Positions 1 to 21,221 of a stretch of 64,000 nt of DNA are shown here, one piece after another. Position 1 is the stretch's first letter. Each line of letters opens with the position of its first letter. Below the pieces are notes generated by a model. That model searched no databases. It saw only the letters and a program-made list of their open reading frames with translations, and was not told where the DNA came from. Location of the stretch: contig NZ_CP022685.1 of assembly GCF_002556545.1 (NCBI RefSeq), positions 8,596,001 to 8,660,000 of the forward strand. Reading direction: 5' to 3'. Origin of the DNA: Streptomyces formicae. Its GTDB lineage: Bacteria > Actinomycetota > Actinomycetes > Streptomycetales > Streptomycetaceae. Both the position numbers and the translations under genes were made by a program.

Positions 1-2
1 TC

Positions 3-3000
3 GGGCCCGACAGCACGGTCCTTGTGACCGGCGCCTCGGGCGCCCTCGGCGGTCTGTTCGCCCGGCACCTCGTCGAGCGGCACGGCGTCGGCAGGCTGGT
101 CCTCGCCAGCAGGCGCGGTGCGGCCGCGCCGGGCGCCGACGAGCTGCGTGACGAACTGGTCGCGCGGGGCGCCGAGGTCGCCGTGGTCGCCTGCGACGTC
201 GCCGACCGCGACGCGCTGGCCGCGCTGCTCGCCGAGCACCCCGTGACCGCCGTCGTGCACACCGCGGGTGTCCTGGACGACGGCACGATCGGCTCGCTGA
301 CCGCGGACCGGATCGACACCGTGTTCCGGCCCAAGGTCGACGCGGCGCGGCACCTGCACGAGCTGACCCGCGACCTGGACCTGACGGCGTTCGTCCTGTT
401 CTCCTCGGTGGCGGGCACGCTCGGCGCGCCGGGGCAGGGCAACTACGCGGCCGCCAACGCGTTCCTCGACGGGCTCGTCCGGCGCAGGCGCGCCCAGGGG
501 CTGCCCGCCACGTCGCTGGCGTGGGGCCTGTGGGCCGACGGCATGGGCGCCCAGGTGGCGGACTCCGCCGCCAACGGCCTCTCCGCAGACGAGGGCGTCG
601 CGTTGTTCGACGCGGCCGTCGCGGGAGCGGCGCCGGTCGTCGTACCGATGCGGCTCGACCTGCGGGCCGTACGCGAACTCCCGGTGATCCCGCCGGTGTT
701 GAGCGGCCTGGTGCGCACCACGAACCGCAGGACCGCGGGGACCGGTGCCGACCCGGCGGGCGCTCTGCGGGGCCGTCTCGCGCCGCTCACCGCGGACGAG
801 CGCGAGCGGGTGCTCCTGGACCTCGTCCGCACCCAGGTCGCCATGGTCCTCGGCCACGCGGGGCCGGAGGCGGTCGCGTCCGGGCACGCGTTCACGGAGC
901 TCGGCTTCGACTCGCTGACCGCCGTCGACCTGCGCAACCGGCTCAACACGGCCACGGGTCTGCGGCTGCCCGCCACGCTGGTCTTCGACTATCCGACCCC
1001 GACCGCGCTCGCCGCGTTCGTCGGCGACGAACTGGGCGGCGAATCGGCTGAGTTGGTGCCCGCGAGCCCGGCCGCCGCGGTGGCCCCGGCCGAGGCCGAC
1101 GAGGCGATCGCCATCGTCGGCATGAGCTGCCGCTACCCCGGTGGCGTCCGCTCGCCGGAGGACCTGTGGCGCCTGGTCGTCGACGGCGCGGACGGCATCA
1201 CGCCGTTCCCGACCGAGCGCGGCTGGGACGTGGAGGCGCTCTACGACCCCTCCGGCGAACGGGGCGGCAGCTCCTACACCCGCGAGGGCGGCTTCCTGCA
1301 CGACGCCGACATGTTCGACCCGGCCTTCTTCGGCATCTCGCCGCGCGAGGCCCTGGCCATGGACCCGCAGCAGCGACTGCTCCTGGAGACCTCCTGGGAG
1401 GCGTTCGAGCGGGCGGGCATCGACCCCAAGTCGGTGCGGGGCAGCGCGACCGGTGTGTTCGCGGGTGTCATGTACCACGACTACGCCACGCAGCTGCACG
1501 GTGCGCCCAAGAGCGTCGAGGGCTACCTCGGCACGGGCAACGCGGGCAGCGTCGCCTCCGGCCGTCTCTCGTACACCTTCGGCCTCGAAGGCCCCGCGAT
1601 GACGGTGGACACGGCGTGCTCGTCGTCCCTGGTCGCCATGCACCTGGCGGTGCGGGCGCTGCGCTCCGGCGAGTGCTCGCTGGCGCTCGCGGGCGGCGCG
1701 ACGGTCATGGCGACGCCCGGCGCGTTCGTCGACTTCAGCCGCCAGCAGGGTCTTTCGCCGGACGGCCGGTGCCGTTCGTTCTCGGACGACGCCAACGGCA
1801 CCGGCTGGGGCGAGGGCGTGGGCATGCTCGTCCTCGAGCGTCTCTCTGACGCGCGGCGCAACGGCCACCGGGTGCTCGCGGTGATCCGCGGTACGGCGGT
1901 CAACCAGGACGGCGCCTCCAACGGCCTGACCGCGCCCAACGGCCCGTCCCAGCAGCGCGTCATCCGGCAGGCCCTCGCCAACGCGGGCCTGACGGCGGCC
2001 GACGTCGACGCCGTCGAGGCGCACGGCACCGGCACCACCCTCGGCGACCCCATCGAGGCGCAGGCCCTGCTCGCCACCTACGGCCGTGACCGCGCGGGTG
2101 ACCCCCTGTGGCTCGGCTCGCTGAAGTCCAACATCGGCCACACCCAGGCCGCCGCGGGCGTGGGCGGCGTCATCAAGGTGGTCATGGCGCTGCGCAACGG
2201 CGTCCTGCCGAAGACGCTGCACGCCGACGAGCCCTCGTCGAACGTCGACTGGTCCGCGGGCGCCGTGGAACTCCTCACCGAGGCGCGGCCGTGGCCCGAG
2301 GCCGACCGGCCCCGGCGTGCGGGCGTGTCGTCGTTCGGCTTCAGCGGCACCAACGCGCACGTCATCGTCGAGGCGCCCTCGGACGCCGAGGCGCCGCGTG
2401 CCACCGAGGCGCCGATCGGCCCTTGGCTGCTCTCCGGCCGCACCGAGAACGCCCTGCGCGACCAGGCGGCGCGGCTGCGCGACCACCTGACCGCGCGGCC
2501 CGGGCTCGACCCGGTGGACGTGGCCCGCGCGCTCGCGACCTCGCGGGCCGGGTTCGAGCACCGCCTCGCCGTCGTCGGCCACGACCTGCCGGAGCTCCTT
2601 GCCGGGCTGAGCAACGCCGTCGAAGGACGTCCGGTCGCCGGGGCCCTGAACGGTGTCGCCGACGAGCACCGGGTCGGCTTCCTGTTCTCGGGCCAGGGTT
2701 CGCAGCGGCTCGGCATGGGCCGTGAACTGTCCGACGCCTACCCGGTCTTCGCCGAGGCCCTGAACCAGGTCCTCGCGGAGTTCGACCCGCAGGTGCGTGA
2801 GGTCCTCTTCGGGGAGGACACGGACGCGCTGAACGAGACGGGTGTGACGCAGCCCGCGCTGTTCGCGGTCGAGGTGGCTCTCTTCCGGCTCTTCGAGTCG
2901 TGGGGTGTACGTCCTGATGTGTTGGCTGGTCACTCGATCGGTGAGCTGGCTGCGGCACATGTGTCGGGGGTGTGGTCCCTCGCCGACGCGGCCAAGGTCG

Positions 3001-6000
3001 TATCGGCTCGTGCCGGTCTGATGCAGGCGCTGCCCGAGGGCGGTGCGATGGTCGCGATCCAGGCGACCGAGGACGAGGTCGCCGCCGATCTGCCGGAGAC
3101 GGTGGGCATCGCGGCGGTCAACGGGCCCTCGGCGGTGGTCATTTCCGGTGTCGCCGCCGACGTGGAGGCCGTCGCCGAGCGGTGGCGCGACGCGGGACGT
3201 AAGATCAGCAAGCTCCGTGTGAGCCACGCGTTCCACTCGCCGCTGATGGACCCGATGCTCGACGAGTTCCGGCAGGTCCTGGCAGGTGTGACCGCCAGGA
3301 CACCGGAGATCGCGATCGTGTCGACGCTCACCGGAACGCGGGCGGGCGCCGAGGAACTCGCCTCGCCCGACTACTGGGTGCGGCACGTGCGCGAAGCGGT
3401 GCGGTTCGCCGACGCCGTGGTCGCCACGGGCGCGGACGTCCTCGTCGAGATCGGACCCGGCGGCGTCCTGTCCGCGCTCGGCCAGGAATCCCTGCCGGAC
3501 GCCGACTTCGTCCCCGCGCTGCGCGGCGACCGGGCGGAGGGCGACGCGGTCATGACCGCGCTCGCCGCCCTGCACGTGCGCGGCATCCCCGTCGACTGGG
3601 CCGCCTACTACGCGGGCACCGCCCACACCGTCGAGCTGCCGACGTACGCGTTCCAGTACCAGCGGTTCTGGCCCGACACGAGCATGCGGCCCGTCACCGA
3701 CGCGTCGGGCCTCGGGCTCGGCTCCGCCGACCACCCGCTGCTCGGCGCCGCGGTCACCCTCGCGGACGAGGACACCGCCCTGTTCACGGGCAGGCTGTCG
3801 CTGCGTACGCACCCGTGGCTCGCCGAGCACGCGATCATGGGCTCGGTGCTCCTTCCCGGCACAGCGTTCGTCGAGCTCGCGGTGCAGGCCGGTGATCAGG
3901 TCGGCTGCGCCTGCGTGGAGGAACTGACCCTGGAATCGCCCCTGGTGCTGCCCGCGCAGGGCGGCGTACAGGTCCAGGTGCGGGTCGGCGCGCCCGACGC
4001 GTCGGGCCGTCGCCCGGTGACCGTGCACGCCCGCGACGAGGACGGCGACCTGCCGTGGGTCCGGCATGCGAGCGGCACCTTGACGGACGACGCGGGCGAC
4101 CCCGCCGACCTCGGCGCCTGGCCGCCGGCGGGAGCCGATTCCGTGGACCTGGACGGGTTCTACGACCACATGTCCGACGGCGGATTCGCCTACGGGCCGC
4201 TCTTCCAGAACCTGCGGGCCGCGTGGCGCAAGGGCGATGAGGTGTTCGCCGAGGTCGCGCTGCCCGACGACGTGGAAGCGGGCCGGTTCGGTCTGCACCC
4301 GGCACTGCTCGACGCCGCGCTGCACGGCATCGGCCTGATGGACCAGGCCGAGGGGACCGGGAAGCTCCCGTTCTCCTGGACGGGCGTACGCCTGCACGCG
4401 GTGGGCGCGACGGTCCTCCGGGTGCGGTTGACGCCCGCCGGATCGGACGGCGTGGCCATGACGGTCGCGGACGGCTCGGGCGCTCCGGTCGCCACGATCG
4501 ACTCGCTGGTCGTCCGTGCGGTGACCCCGGGCTCGCTCGGTGCGTCGCGCGGACACGAGGCGCTGTTCCGTACCGACTGGGTGCCCGCACCGGCGGCGGC
4601 CCAGAGCGCCGGTTCCGTCGCGGAGTTCGCGGACTGGGCCGCGCTGCGGTCGGCCCTGGACGCGGGGGAGACGCTGCCCGAGAACACCGTGGTGCGCTGC
4701 GCGCGCCCCGCGGACATGACGGCGGACGCGGTGCACCGGCAGACCCACACCGCTCTCGAGCTGGTGCAGGGCTGGCTGGCCGACGAGCGGTGCGCGGCGT
4801 CGCGGCTGGTCCTTGTGACCCGTGGCGCGGTGGCGGTCGGGGCCGGGGACGATGTGCCCGACCTGGCGTCCGCCGCCGTGTGGGGCCTGGTCAGGTCGGC
4901 GCGGTCCGAGAACCCGGACCGGTTCGTCCTGGTCGACGTCGAGGACGAGCACAGCTGGAAGTCGGCCATCGGCAGCCCCGAGCCCGAACTGGCCGTGCGC
5001 GCGGGCGAACCCTTCGCGCCGCGGCTGGTGCGGGCCCGCCCGGAGCAGCGCGAAGACGCGGGCTTCGGTGACGGCGCCGTCCTGGTGACAGGGGCGAGCG
5101 GCAAGCTCGGCGGCCTGGTCGCGCGCCACCTCGTCGTACGGCACGGCGTACGGGACCTGGTCCTGGCCAGCAGGCGCGGCCACGTCGGCGCACTGCGCGA
5201 CGAGTTGACCGAACTGGGCGCCGACGTCACCGTGGCCGCCTGTGACGTGGCGGACCGCGACGCGGTGGCGGCGCTCCTCGCCGAGCACCCCGTGACGGGC
5301 GTCGTCCACGTGGCGGGCGTCCTGGACGACGGTGTCGTCGGCTCGCTGACGCCGGAGCGGATCGACACCGTGTTCCGGCCCAAGGTCGACGCGGCCTGGA
5401 ACCTGCACGAGCTGACCCGCGACCTGGACCTGTCCGCGTTCGTGGTGTTCTCCTCGGCCGCCGGTGTCTTCGGCAACGCGGGGCAGGGCAACTACGCGGC
5501 GGCCAACGCGTTCCTCGACGCGCTGGCCCAGCACCGGCACGCCCAGGGCCTGCCCGCGACCTCGCTGGCCTGGGGCCTGTGGGACGGCGAGGACGGCATG
5601 GGCGCACGCCTCGCCGAGACCGGCGCCGCGGGCCTGACCCCCGAGGAGGGTCTGGAGCTGTTCGACGCGGTGGCCCTGGGCGCGGACCCGGTGGTGGCGC
5701 CCATGCGGCTCGACCTGCGGGCGCTGCGCGCGGCGGCCGTCGTGCCGCCGCTGCTCGGCGGCCTGGTGCGGACCACCACCCGCAGGGCGGCGGAGACCGG
5801 GGGCGACCCCGCTGCCGCGCTGCGGGACCGGCTCGCGGCGCTGCCCGCGAGTGAACGTCCCTCCGCCCTGGTGGACCTGGTCTGCACGCACGTCGCCGCG
5901 GTCCTCGCACTGCCGGGAGCCGAAGCGGTCGACGAGCGGCGCGCGTTCACCGAGCTCGGCTTCGACTCGCTCACGGCGGTCGAGCTGCGCAACCACCTCG

Positions 6001-6335
6001 GCGCGGCCACCGGACTCCGCCTTCCCGCGACGCTGGTCTTCGACTACCCGACCCCGCTCGACCTGGTCGGTCACCTCGTGGACACGCTCGTCGTGGACGA
6101 GCCCGGGGGCGTGGCGCCGCTGCTCGCCGAACTCGGCCGCATCGAGGCGAGCTTCGCCTCGGTCGAGGCGGGCGGCGACGCGGACGACCTGGTCGGAGCC
6201 CGCCTGACGGCGCTGCTCACCGCGTGGCGCGACAGCCGCGCAGAGGCCACAGAGCCGCAGGCGGCCGACGACCTCGACGCCGCGACGGACGACGAGATGT
6301 TCGACCTGCTCGGCAAGGAATTCGGCATTTCCTGA
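3..6335 (+). CDS. Type I modular polyketide synthase, 5'-truncated by the window (KR-ACP / KS-AT-DH-KR-ACP)
   Basis: The reading frame is open from base 3, so the true start lies upstream. It begins inside a KR domain (NADPH motif [12 protein letters not shown] motif of B-type KRs, catalytic region GNYAAAN). An ACP follows, with its phosphopantetheine Ser codon at 912 in LGFDSLT. One complete module comes next: KS (active Cys codon 1617 in DTACSSS), AT (Ser 2934 in GHSIG plus HAFH, both malonyl-CoA signatures), DH (His 3828 in [10 protein letters not shown], Asp in LLDAALH), KR (LDD, B-type) and ACP (Ser 5967). About 80 residues after the ACP are probably a C-terminal docking region. By family knowledge the module adds a malonate unit and makes an E double bond. 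The next PKS gene starts 51 bases downstream on the same strand. Module identity is certain; the product is not known. Confidence 0.97.
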   Translation, partial: GPDSTVLVTGASGALGGLFARHLVERHGVGRLVLASRRGAAAPGADELRDELVARGAEVAVVACDVADRDALAALLAEHPVTAVVHTAGVLDDGTIGSLTADRIDTVFRPKVDAARHLHELTRDLDLTAFVLFSSVAGTLGAPGQGNYAAANAFLDGLVRRRRAQGLPATSLAWGLWADGMGAQVADSAANGLSADEGVALFDAAVAGAAPVVVPMRLDLRAVRELPVIPPVLSGLVRTTNRRTAGTGADPAGALRGRLAPLTADERERVLLDLVRTQVAMVLGHAGPEAVASGHAFTELGFDSLTAVDLRNRLNTATGLRLPATLVFDYPTPTALAAFVGDELGGESAELVPASPAAAVAPAEADEAIAIVGMSCRYPGGVRSPEDLWRLVVDGADGITPFPTERGWDVEALYDPSGERGGSSYTREGGFLHDADMFDPAFFGISPREALAMDPQQRLLLETSWEAFERAGIDPKSVRGSATGVFAGVMYHDYATQLHGAPKSVEGYLGTGNAGSVASGRLSYTFGLEGPAMTVDTACSSSLVAMHLAVRALRSGECSLALAGGATVMATPGAFVDFSRQQGLSPDGRCRSFSDDANGTGWGEGVGMLVLERLSDARRNGHRVLAVIRGTAVNQDGASNGLTAPNGPSQQRVIRQALANAGLTAADVDAVEAHGTGTTLGDPIEAQALLATYGRDRAGDPLWLGSLKSNIGHTQAAAGVGGVIKVVMALRNGVLPKTLHADEPSSNVDWSAGAVELLTEARPWPEADRPRRAGVSSFGFSGTNAHVIVEAPSDAEAPRATEAPIGPWLLSGRTENALRDQAARLRDHLTARPGLDPVDVARALATSRAGFEHRLAVVGHDLPELLAGLSNAVEGRPVAGALNGVADEHRVGFLFSGQGSQRLGMGRELSDAYPVFAEALNQVLAEFDPQVREVLFGEDTDALNETGVTQPALFAVEVALFRLFESWGVRPDVLAGHSIGELAAAHVSGVWSLADAAKVVSARAGLMQALPEGGAMVAIQATEDEVAADLPETVGIAAVNGPSAVVISGVAADVEAVAERWRDAGRKISKLRVSHAFHSPLMDPMLDEFRQVLAGVTARTPEIAIVSTLTGTRAGAEELASPDYWVRHVREAVRFADAVVATGADVLVEIGPGGVLSALGQESLPDADFVPALRGDRAEGDAVMTALAALHVRGIPVDWAAYYAGTAHTVELPTYAFQYQRFWPDTSMRPVTDASGLGLGSADHPLLGAAVTLADEDTALFTGRLSLRTHPWLAEHAIMGSVLLPGTAFVELAVQAGDQVGCACVEELTLESPLVLPAQGGVQVQVRVGAPDASGRRPVTVHARDEDGDLPWVRHASGTLTDDAGDPADLGAWPPAGADSVDLDGFYDHMSDGGFAYGPLFQNLRAAWRKGDEVFAEVALPDDVEAGRFGLHPALLDAALHGIGLMDQAEGTGKLPFSWTGVRLHAVGATVLRVRLTPAGSDGVAMTVADGSGAPVATIDSLVVRAVTPGSLGASRGHEALFRTDWVPAPAAAQSAGSVAEFADWAALRSALDAGETLPENTVVRCARPADMTADAVHRQTHTALELVQGWLADERCAASRLVLVTRGAVAVGAGDDVPDLASAAVWGLVRSARSENPDRFVLVDVEDEHSWKSAIGSPEPELAVRAGEPFAPRLVRARPEQREDAGFGDGAVLVTGASGKLGGLVARHLVVRHGVRDLVLASRRGHVGALRDELTELGADVTVAACDVADRDAVAALLAEHPVTGVVHVAGVLDDGVVGSLTPERIDTVFRPKVDAAWNLHELTRDLDLSAFVVFSSAAGVFGNAGQGNYAAANAFLDALAQHRHAQGLPATSLAWGLWDGEDGMGARLAETGAAGLTPEEGLELFDAVALGADPVVAPMRLDLRALRAAAVVPPLLGGLVRTTTRRAAETGGDPAAALRDRLAALPASERPSALVDLVCTHVAAVLALPGAEAVDERRAFTELGFDSLTAVELRNHLGAATGLRLPATLVFDYPTPLDLVGHLVDTLVVDEPGGVAPLLAELGRIEASFASVEAGGDADDLVGARLTALLTAWRDSRAEATEPQAADDLDAATDDEMFDLLGKEFGIS

Positions 6336-6386
6336 CCCGCCGCCCGGCCACACCACTTGCACGACGTTCTCTGGAGTAGAGAAGGC

Positions 6387-17717
<11,331 letters not shown>

Positions 17718-17737
17718 CCCTCTGAATCACGAAAACG

Positions 17738-17820
17738 AACGACCGCACGCGGCAAGAACGACCGCACGCGGCGAGACCAACCGCACGCGGCAAGAACGAC
17801 CGCAGAACGAACGACCGCAG
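17738..17820 (+). repeat. Short tandem direct repeats between PKS and type II thioesterase
   Basis: Three near-identical 19-base units occupy 17738-17756, 17757-17775 and 17776-17794. The first reads AACGACCGCACGCGGCAAG; the others differ at one and two positions. Shorter copies of AACGACCGCAG follow to 17820. The array fills almost the whole gap between the two genes. A related 12-base repeat, GTAGAGAACCGC, occurs twice after the thioesterase at 18600-18611 and 18620-18631. No coding function is visible. Confidence 0.85.
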
Positions 17821-17835
17821 AACGGACGATGTGAC

Positions 17836-18594
17836 ATGACAGTTGCCGACAGCAGCGACCTCTGGCTCCGCCGCTACCACCCCGCACCGGACGCCCCGGC
17901 CCGTCTCGTGTGCTTCCCGCACGCCGGCGGATCCGCGAGCTTCTACTTCCCCGTATCGGCCGCGCTCCAGAACGACAGCGACGTCTCGATCCTTCAGTAC
18001 CCCGGCCGCCAGGACCGCAGGAACGAGCCGCTCGTGGACGACATCGGTCAACTGGCCGACCGGATCGCCCCCTTGATGGCACCGCTCTTCGACCGCCCCG
18101 TCGTGTTCTTCGGGCACAGCATGGGCGCGATCGTCGCGTACGAGGTCGCCCGGCGGCTCGGCGCCGACGGCCACACGCCCGCGAGCCTCTTCGTCTCCGG
18201 CAGGCGCGCCCCCTCGACGCACCGCGCGGAGACGGTCCACCAGCGGGACGACGACGGGCTCATGGCCGACGTGAAGGCGCTGAGCGGCACCGACACCCAG
18301 GTCCTCGGCGACGAGGAGATCCTGCGGATGGTGCTGCCCGCCATCCGCAGCGACTACCGGGCCATCGAGACGTACGGCACCGAGAACGGCACGGTCGACA
18401 GCGCGATCACCGCGCTGATCGGCGACAAGGACCCGAAGTCGACGGTCGAGGAAGCCAATGCGTGGCGGGCCCACACGACGGGCGAATTCCGTCTCCAGGT
18501 GTTCGACGGGGGCCACTTCTTCATCAGCTCCCGTGCCCCGGAGGTGATCGAGGTGCTGCGCGAGGGGTTGCGCGGCTCCGTCGCGGTCGGCTGA
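17836..18594 (+). CDS. Type II (editing) thioesterase of the polyketide cluster
   Basis: A 252-residue alpha/beta hydrolase of the GrsT/RifR thioesterase family, the usual length for external thioesterases. The catalytic triad is visible: Ser95 in GHSMG, Asp199 in GDKDP and His227 in GGHFF. By family role it hydrolyses misprimed or stalled acyl chains from ACP domains and so restores the assembly line. It lies 118 bases after the PKS on the same strand, behind a tandem-repeat spacer, and a strong hairpin follows it, so it is probably the last gene of the cluster. ATG 17836 is the natural start, although no strong ribosome site precedes it. Confidence 0.93.
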   Translation: MTVADSSDLWLRRYHPAPDAPARLVCFPHAGGSASFYFPVSAALQNDSDVSILQYPGRQDRRNEPLVDDIGQLADRIAPLMAPLFDRPVVFFGHSMGAIVAYEVARRLGADGHTPASLFVSGRRAPSTHRAETVHQRDDDGLMADVKALSGTDTQVLGDEEILRMVLPAIRSDYRAIETYGTENGTVDSAITALIGDKDPKSTVEEANAWRAHTTGEFRLQVFDGGHFFISSRAPEVIEVLREGLRGSVAVG

Positions 18595-18642
18595 ACGCCG
18601 TAGAGAACCGCAGAAAACGGTAGAGAACCGCGGAGCGTTGAA

Positions 18643-18677
18643 GCGGGGGCCGGACGACACCGTCGTCCGGCCCCCGC
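18643..18677. terminator. Bidirectional hairpin terminator
   Basis: A perfect 16-base inverted repeat (left arm GCGGGGGCCGGACGAC at 18643-18658, right arm 18662-18677) with a three-base loop. It sits between two convergent genes, the type II thioesterase and the GNAT acetyltransferase, and probably terminates both. Confidence 0.85.
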
Positions 18678-18693
18678 CGCACGTTCGGCGGCG

Positions 18694-19263
18694 TCAGCCG
18701 CCCACGCGGACTCCCTGCCACTCCTCCTGAGTCATCGAGAACTCGGTGGTGCGCAGATCGGTCCCCGGCGGGAAGTCCTCGGCGTCCGCCAGGAATTCAC
18801 GGGCGTGCCGCAGTCCGAGAGCGGTCAGCGTCGCCTGCGAGGCGGTGTTGGCCGCGGCCGACATGGCGAAGATACGGGTCAGCCCGAGGTCGTCGAACCC
18901 GTGCCGGAGCAGCTCGCGGGAGCCCTCGCTGCCGAGCCCCTGCCGCCAGAAGCGCCGCAGTATCTTGCAGCCGAGTTCACCCTCACCCGGCACCGGCTCC
19001 TGGTCGCCGCTCCCCGGCGGACGCAGCAGCCAGTATCCGGCGAAGTCGTCCTCGACGAACCCGGCCCAGTACCCGAGGCCCGGGGCACGGTCCGCGTCCG
19101 CGAGGTTCCCGCGGAGCGCCTCCTCCACCTGCTCGCGGCGGCGGGCACCCCCGAGGTGACGCATCACCTCGGCGTCGGCGTCGAGCTCTAGCTGATGTCG
19201 CAGATGCGCGGGGGACAGCGGGGTCAGCCGGAGCCGCTCGGTGCGCAGGGTTGCTTGGTACAT
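18694..19263 (-). CDS. GNAT family N-acetyltransferase, RimJ/RimL type
   Basis: About 189 residues. The N-terminus LRTERLRLTPL and the core GCKILRRFWRQGLGSEG (acetyl-CoA pyrophosphate loop) followed by RIFAMSAAANTASQ are typical of RimJ/RimL-like acetyltransferases that modify an amino group of a protein terminus or small molecule. The substrate cannot be read. I chose ATG 19263 because it gives the usual short lead before the first strand. Upstream ATG 19275 and TTG 19287 are possible, and none has a good ribosome site. It converges on the polyketide cluster and is separated from it by a strong terminator, so it is probably not part of it. Confidence 0.85.
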   Translation of the reverse strand: MYQATLRTERLRLTPLSPAHLRHQLELDADAEVMRHLGGARRREQVEEALRGNLADADRAPGLGYWAGFVEDDFAGYWLLRPPGSGDQEPVPGEGELGCKILRRFWRQGLGSEGSRELLRHGFDDLGLTRIFAMSAAANTASQATLTALGLRHAREFLADAEDFPPGTDLRTTEFSMTQEEWQGVRVGG

Positions 19264-19475
19264 GGCGCAGAGCATCTCAAAGGACAAGTTGAGTGATCAA
19301 GGAAAATCTGCCCCATCTCGCGGTGCGGCCGCGACGCCCGCGCGGGGCGCGGGACACCACCACGTACGCAGGGCGTGCCCGGGGACTCATACTGACTTTT
19401 TGCTGACTTTCCTGACGGGGTGCCATCTGCGACCGGGGGCCCAGTTGCCCATTGATGCAAGGCTGTTCGCGCGGG

Positions 19476-19516
19476 TCTATGGCATTGCGCACAACGCTCA
19501 TGCGCAATGCCATAGA
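19476..19516 (-). terminator. Perfect 16-base inverted repeat just after the aquaporin stop codon
   Basis: Arms TCTATGGCATTGCGCA (19476-19491) and its exact complement (19501-19516) flank a nine-base loop and touch the stop codon of the aquaporin gene on the minus strand. There is no T-run. Its position suggests an intrinsic terminator of the usual Streptomyces kind. The AT content of the arms is unusual for this genome, so an operator or integration scar is also possible. Confidence 0.6.
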
Positions 19517-20350
19517 TCAGGAGCAGTTCGCGGCCGATTCGAGCGCGTGCCAGATGCCGCCGCCGATGAATGCGCCGATCACCGGGGCGAGCAGGTAGAT
19601 CCACAGATGGGTGGTGCTACCGGACAGCAGCGCCGGGCCGAACTGCCGTGCGGGGTTGGCGGATCCGCCGCTGAGGGGGCCCAGTGACGCGATGATGAGG
19701 GCGGTGGCCAGGCCCACGGCGTACGGCAGCCGCGGCAGGGAGGACGGGCGGCGCAGGAAGGCGCCGAGCATGAGTGTCACGACCGCGATGGCTCCGGCCT
19801 CCGCGGCGAGCACCGCGGCGGCGTTCCAGGTCGGCGCGGGCGCCACGGCCGCGTACGCGATGGGAGCGTGGCGGGCGGTGGCCCCCCAGAGGAGTCCGCC
19901 GAGCGCTGTGCCGGCCAGCGATCCGGCCGCCTGGGCGGCGATGTAGGGGAGGACGGCCCGCCTGGGAAAGGCTCCGAGAAGCCACAGGGCCACGGTGATG
20001 GCGGGGTTCAGGTGCCCGCCGGAGTACCGCCCGGAAGGTGACAGGATGAGCGCGGTCAGCAGCACGCCGACGAGCGCGCCGAGGGCAACCGGGGCGAGGT
20101 CCGGGTTCCCGATCGCCGTGGGCGAGTCGGGCGCGAGCAGCCATCGCATCGCGGTGACGACGAGGAAGAGCAGCGCCGCGGTGAGGCCGAACTCGTGTGC
20201 GGCGCGGCGCAGGGTGTGTCGGGGCGGGCCGAGCGCGGGCACTGGGCCGGTGAGGGCGGGCCGAACCGGGGGAGAGGCCGAGGAGGGCTTCGGGAGAGAC
20301 GGCGTGGAGGAGAGCGGGTCTGGATTCGGGGGCGGTTTTCTGGTCCGCAT
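19517..20350 (-). CDS. Aquaporin / MIP-family channel
   Basis: 277 residues. The two half-helix signatures of major intrinsic proteins are present: Asn115 in HLNPAITVA and Asn232 in GSANPARQFGPAL, with six hydrophobic segments around them. The protein forms a membrane pore for water or small neutral solutes. Selectivity is not clear, though Arg after the second NPA favours an aquaporin-like filter. The first 45 or so residues are Pro/Ser-rich and look like a disordered cytoplasmic tail. The start is ATG 20350 (MRTRKPPP). It is transcribed alone, with hairpins on both sides of the gene. Confidence 0.92.
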   Translation of the reverse strand: MRTRKPPPNPDPLSSTPSLPKPSSASPPVRPALTGPVPALGPPRHTLRRAAHEFGLTAALLFLVVTAMRWLLAPDSPTAIGNPDLAPVALGALVGVLLTALILSPSGRYSGGHLNPAITVALWLLGAFPRRAVLPYIAAQAAGSLAGTALGGLLWGATARHAPIAYAAVAPAPTWNAAAVLAAEAGAIAVVTLMLGAFLRRPSSLPRLPYAVGLATALIIASLGPLSGGSANPARQFGPALLSGSTTHLWIYLLAPVIGAFIGGGIWHALESAANCS

Positions 20351-20396
20351 GAGGGGCGACCTTGATGATGTGTGGTGCGTGCCAGCAGGACTGCGG

Positions 20397-20430
20397 GGTG
20401 GGGAACCCGGCAGCGCGAGGGTTCCCCACC
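20397..20430 (-). terminator. Hairpin terminator after the unknown 221-residue gene
   Basis: A 12-base perfect inverted repeat, GGTGGGGAACCC at 20397-20408 with its complement at 20419-20430 and a ten-base loop. It starts 16 bases beyond the stop codon at 20446 on the minus strand. Confidence 0.75.
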
Positions 20431-20445
20431 GCCGTTCAGCCGTCG

Positions 20446-21111
20446 TCACCGAGCCGCGTGCGCGGCCTCCAGCCAGTTGAGGAACTCGCAGGCGAAGTGC
20501 CACTGGTGGCCGGTGAAGACGTGCTCGGGAGCGCTCGTGGGGAACTGGATCGTCAGGCGGATGCGCAGGCCGCGGGGGCCGTCGCCGAACTCGTGCATGA
20601 CGCGACAGATCTCGGTGCCGTCCGTGAGCCGTCCGGTGCCGCCGATCCGCACGGGGTAGGTCTCGTGGCCCTCGTCCTCGATCGCGACACCATCGTGGAA
20701 GGTGAGGAAGAAGCGCAGCGGCCCGGAGCCGATGGTCTCGATGATCTCGACCACGCCGTCGGCGGAGTTGGCGAGGTAGTGCTCCGGGTTGGCCGCGAGC
20801 AGCGCCGTGCGGTCGGCGCTCGCGAGCCGGCCCTGCCACCAGGTCAGGAACTCCTCGGCGGTGATCCCGCCGATCTCCATCTCGGTCACGGCGGACCGCC
20901 ACGCGCCGCCCGAGGCGTCCGGCAGCGGGGCCATGATCTCGTCCGCCGCCCGGAGGTCCTCGGCGAGCAGTTCCCGCATCGCCTCGTCGCCGATCCGGTC
21001 CTTGAGCAGGGCGAGCGCGGCGCGGGCGCGGTCCAGTTCCCATCGGCGGATGTCGTCCTGTGTGTACTCAGTGCCGTCGATCACGGTCCGGACAGTCAGC
21101 TCGCCGTTCAT
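20446..21111 (-). CDS. Conserved hypothetical protein, 221 residues
   Basis: I do not recognise the family. The protein is soluble, acidic and without signal peptide or membrane segments. The N-terminal third is helical and charged (EYTQDDIRRWELDRARAAL). The middle and C-terminus alternate short beta-like stretches (VVEIIETIGSGPLRFFLTF, RGLRIRLTIQFP) and end in an aromatic segment (HQWHFACEFLNW), which could fit a small ligand-binding fold. Start ATG 21111 is fixed by GAAGGGAG eight or so bases upstream. It is divergent from a TetR regulator, and two identical palindromes lie in the shared promoter region, so it is probably the main target of that regulator. Confidence 0.75.
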   Translation of the reverse strand: MNGELTVRTVIDGTEYTQDDIRRWELDRARAALALLKDRIGDEAMRELLAEDLRAADEIMAPLPDASGGAWRSAVTEMEIGGITAEEFLTWWQGRLASADRTALLAANPEHYLANSADGVVEIIETIGSGPLRFFLTFHDGVAIEDEGHETYPVRIGGTGRLTDGTEICRVMHEFGDGPRGLRIRLTIQFPTSAPEHVFTGHQWHFACEFLNWLEAAHAAR

Positions 21112-21140
21112 GACGTGCTCCCTTCGAGTGGAACCCTTAA

Positions 21141-21159
21141 GCGGAGAATATCTCTCCGC
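21141..21159. promoter_or_regulatory. TetR-type operator, copy 1
   Basis: Palindrome GCGGAGA-ATATC-TCTCCGC, with seven-base arms and a five-base centre, lies in the divergent promoter between the unknown 221-residue gene and the TetR gene. The same core, CGGAGA-N5-TCTCCG, recurs 37 bases further on. Two identical sites in a divergent TetR promoter are best read as its operators. Confidence 0.75.
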
Positions 21160-21178
21160 ATCTAAGACGGTAGCATAA

Positions 21179-21195
21179 CGGAGAGGAACTCTCCG
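21179..21195. promoter_or_regulatory. TetR-type operator, copy 2
   Basis: Palindrome CGGAGA-GGAAC-TCTCCG, with the same six-base arms and five-base spacing as the site at 21142-21158. It lies 26 bases before the TetR start codon, where bound repressor would block that promoter (autoregulation). Confidence 0.75.
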
Positions 21196-21221
21196 GTTGA
21201 GTGGGCGATGGAAGGCGGTAC

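Noticed and set aside
19517..21043. A 508-codon minus-strand frame joining the aquaporin to an upstream segment
   Set aside because: The part before residue MRTRKPPP is a shadow of the unknown 221-residue gene. The aquaporin has its own start at 20350, and a terminator hairpin lies between the two.
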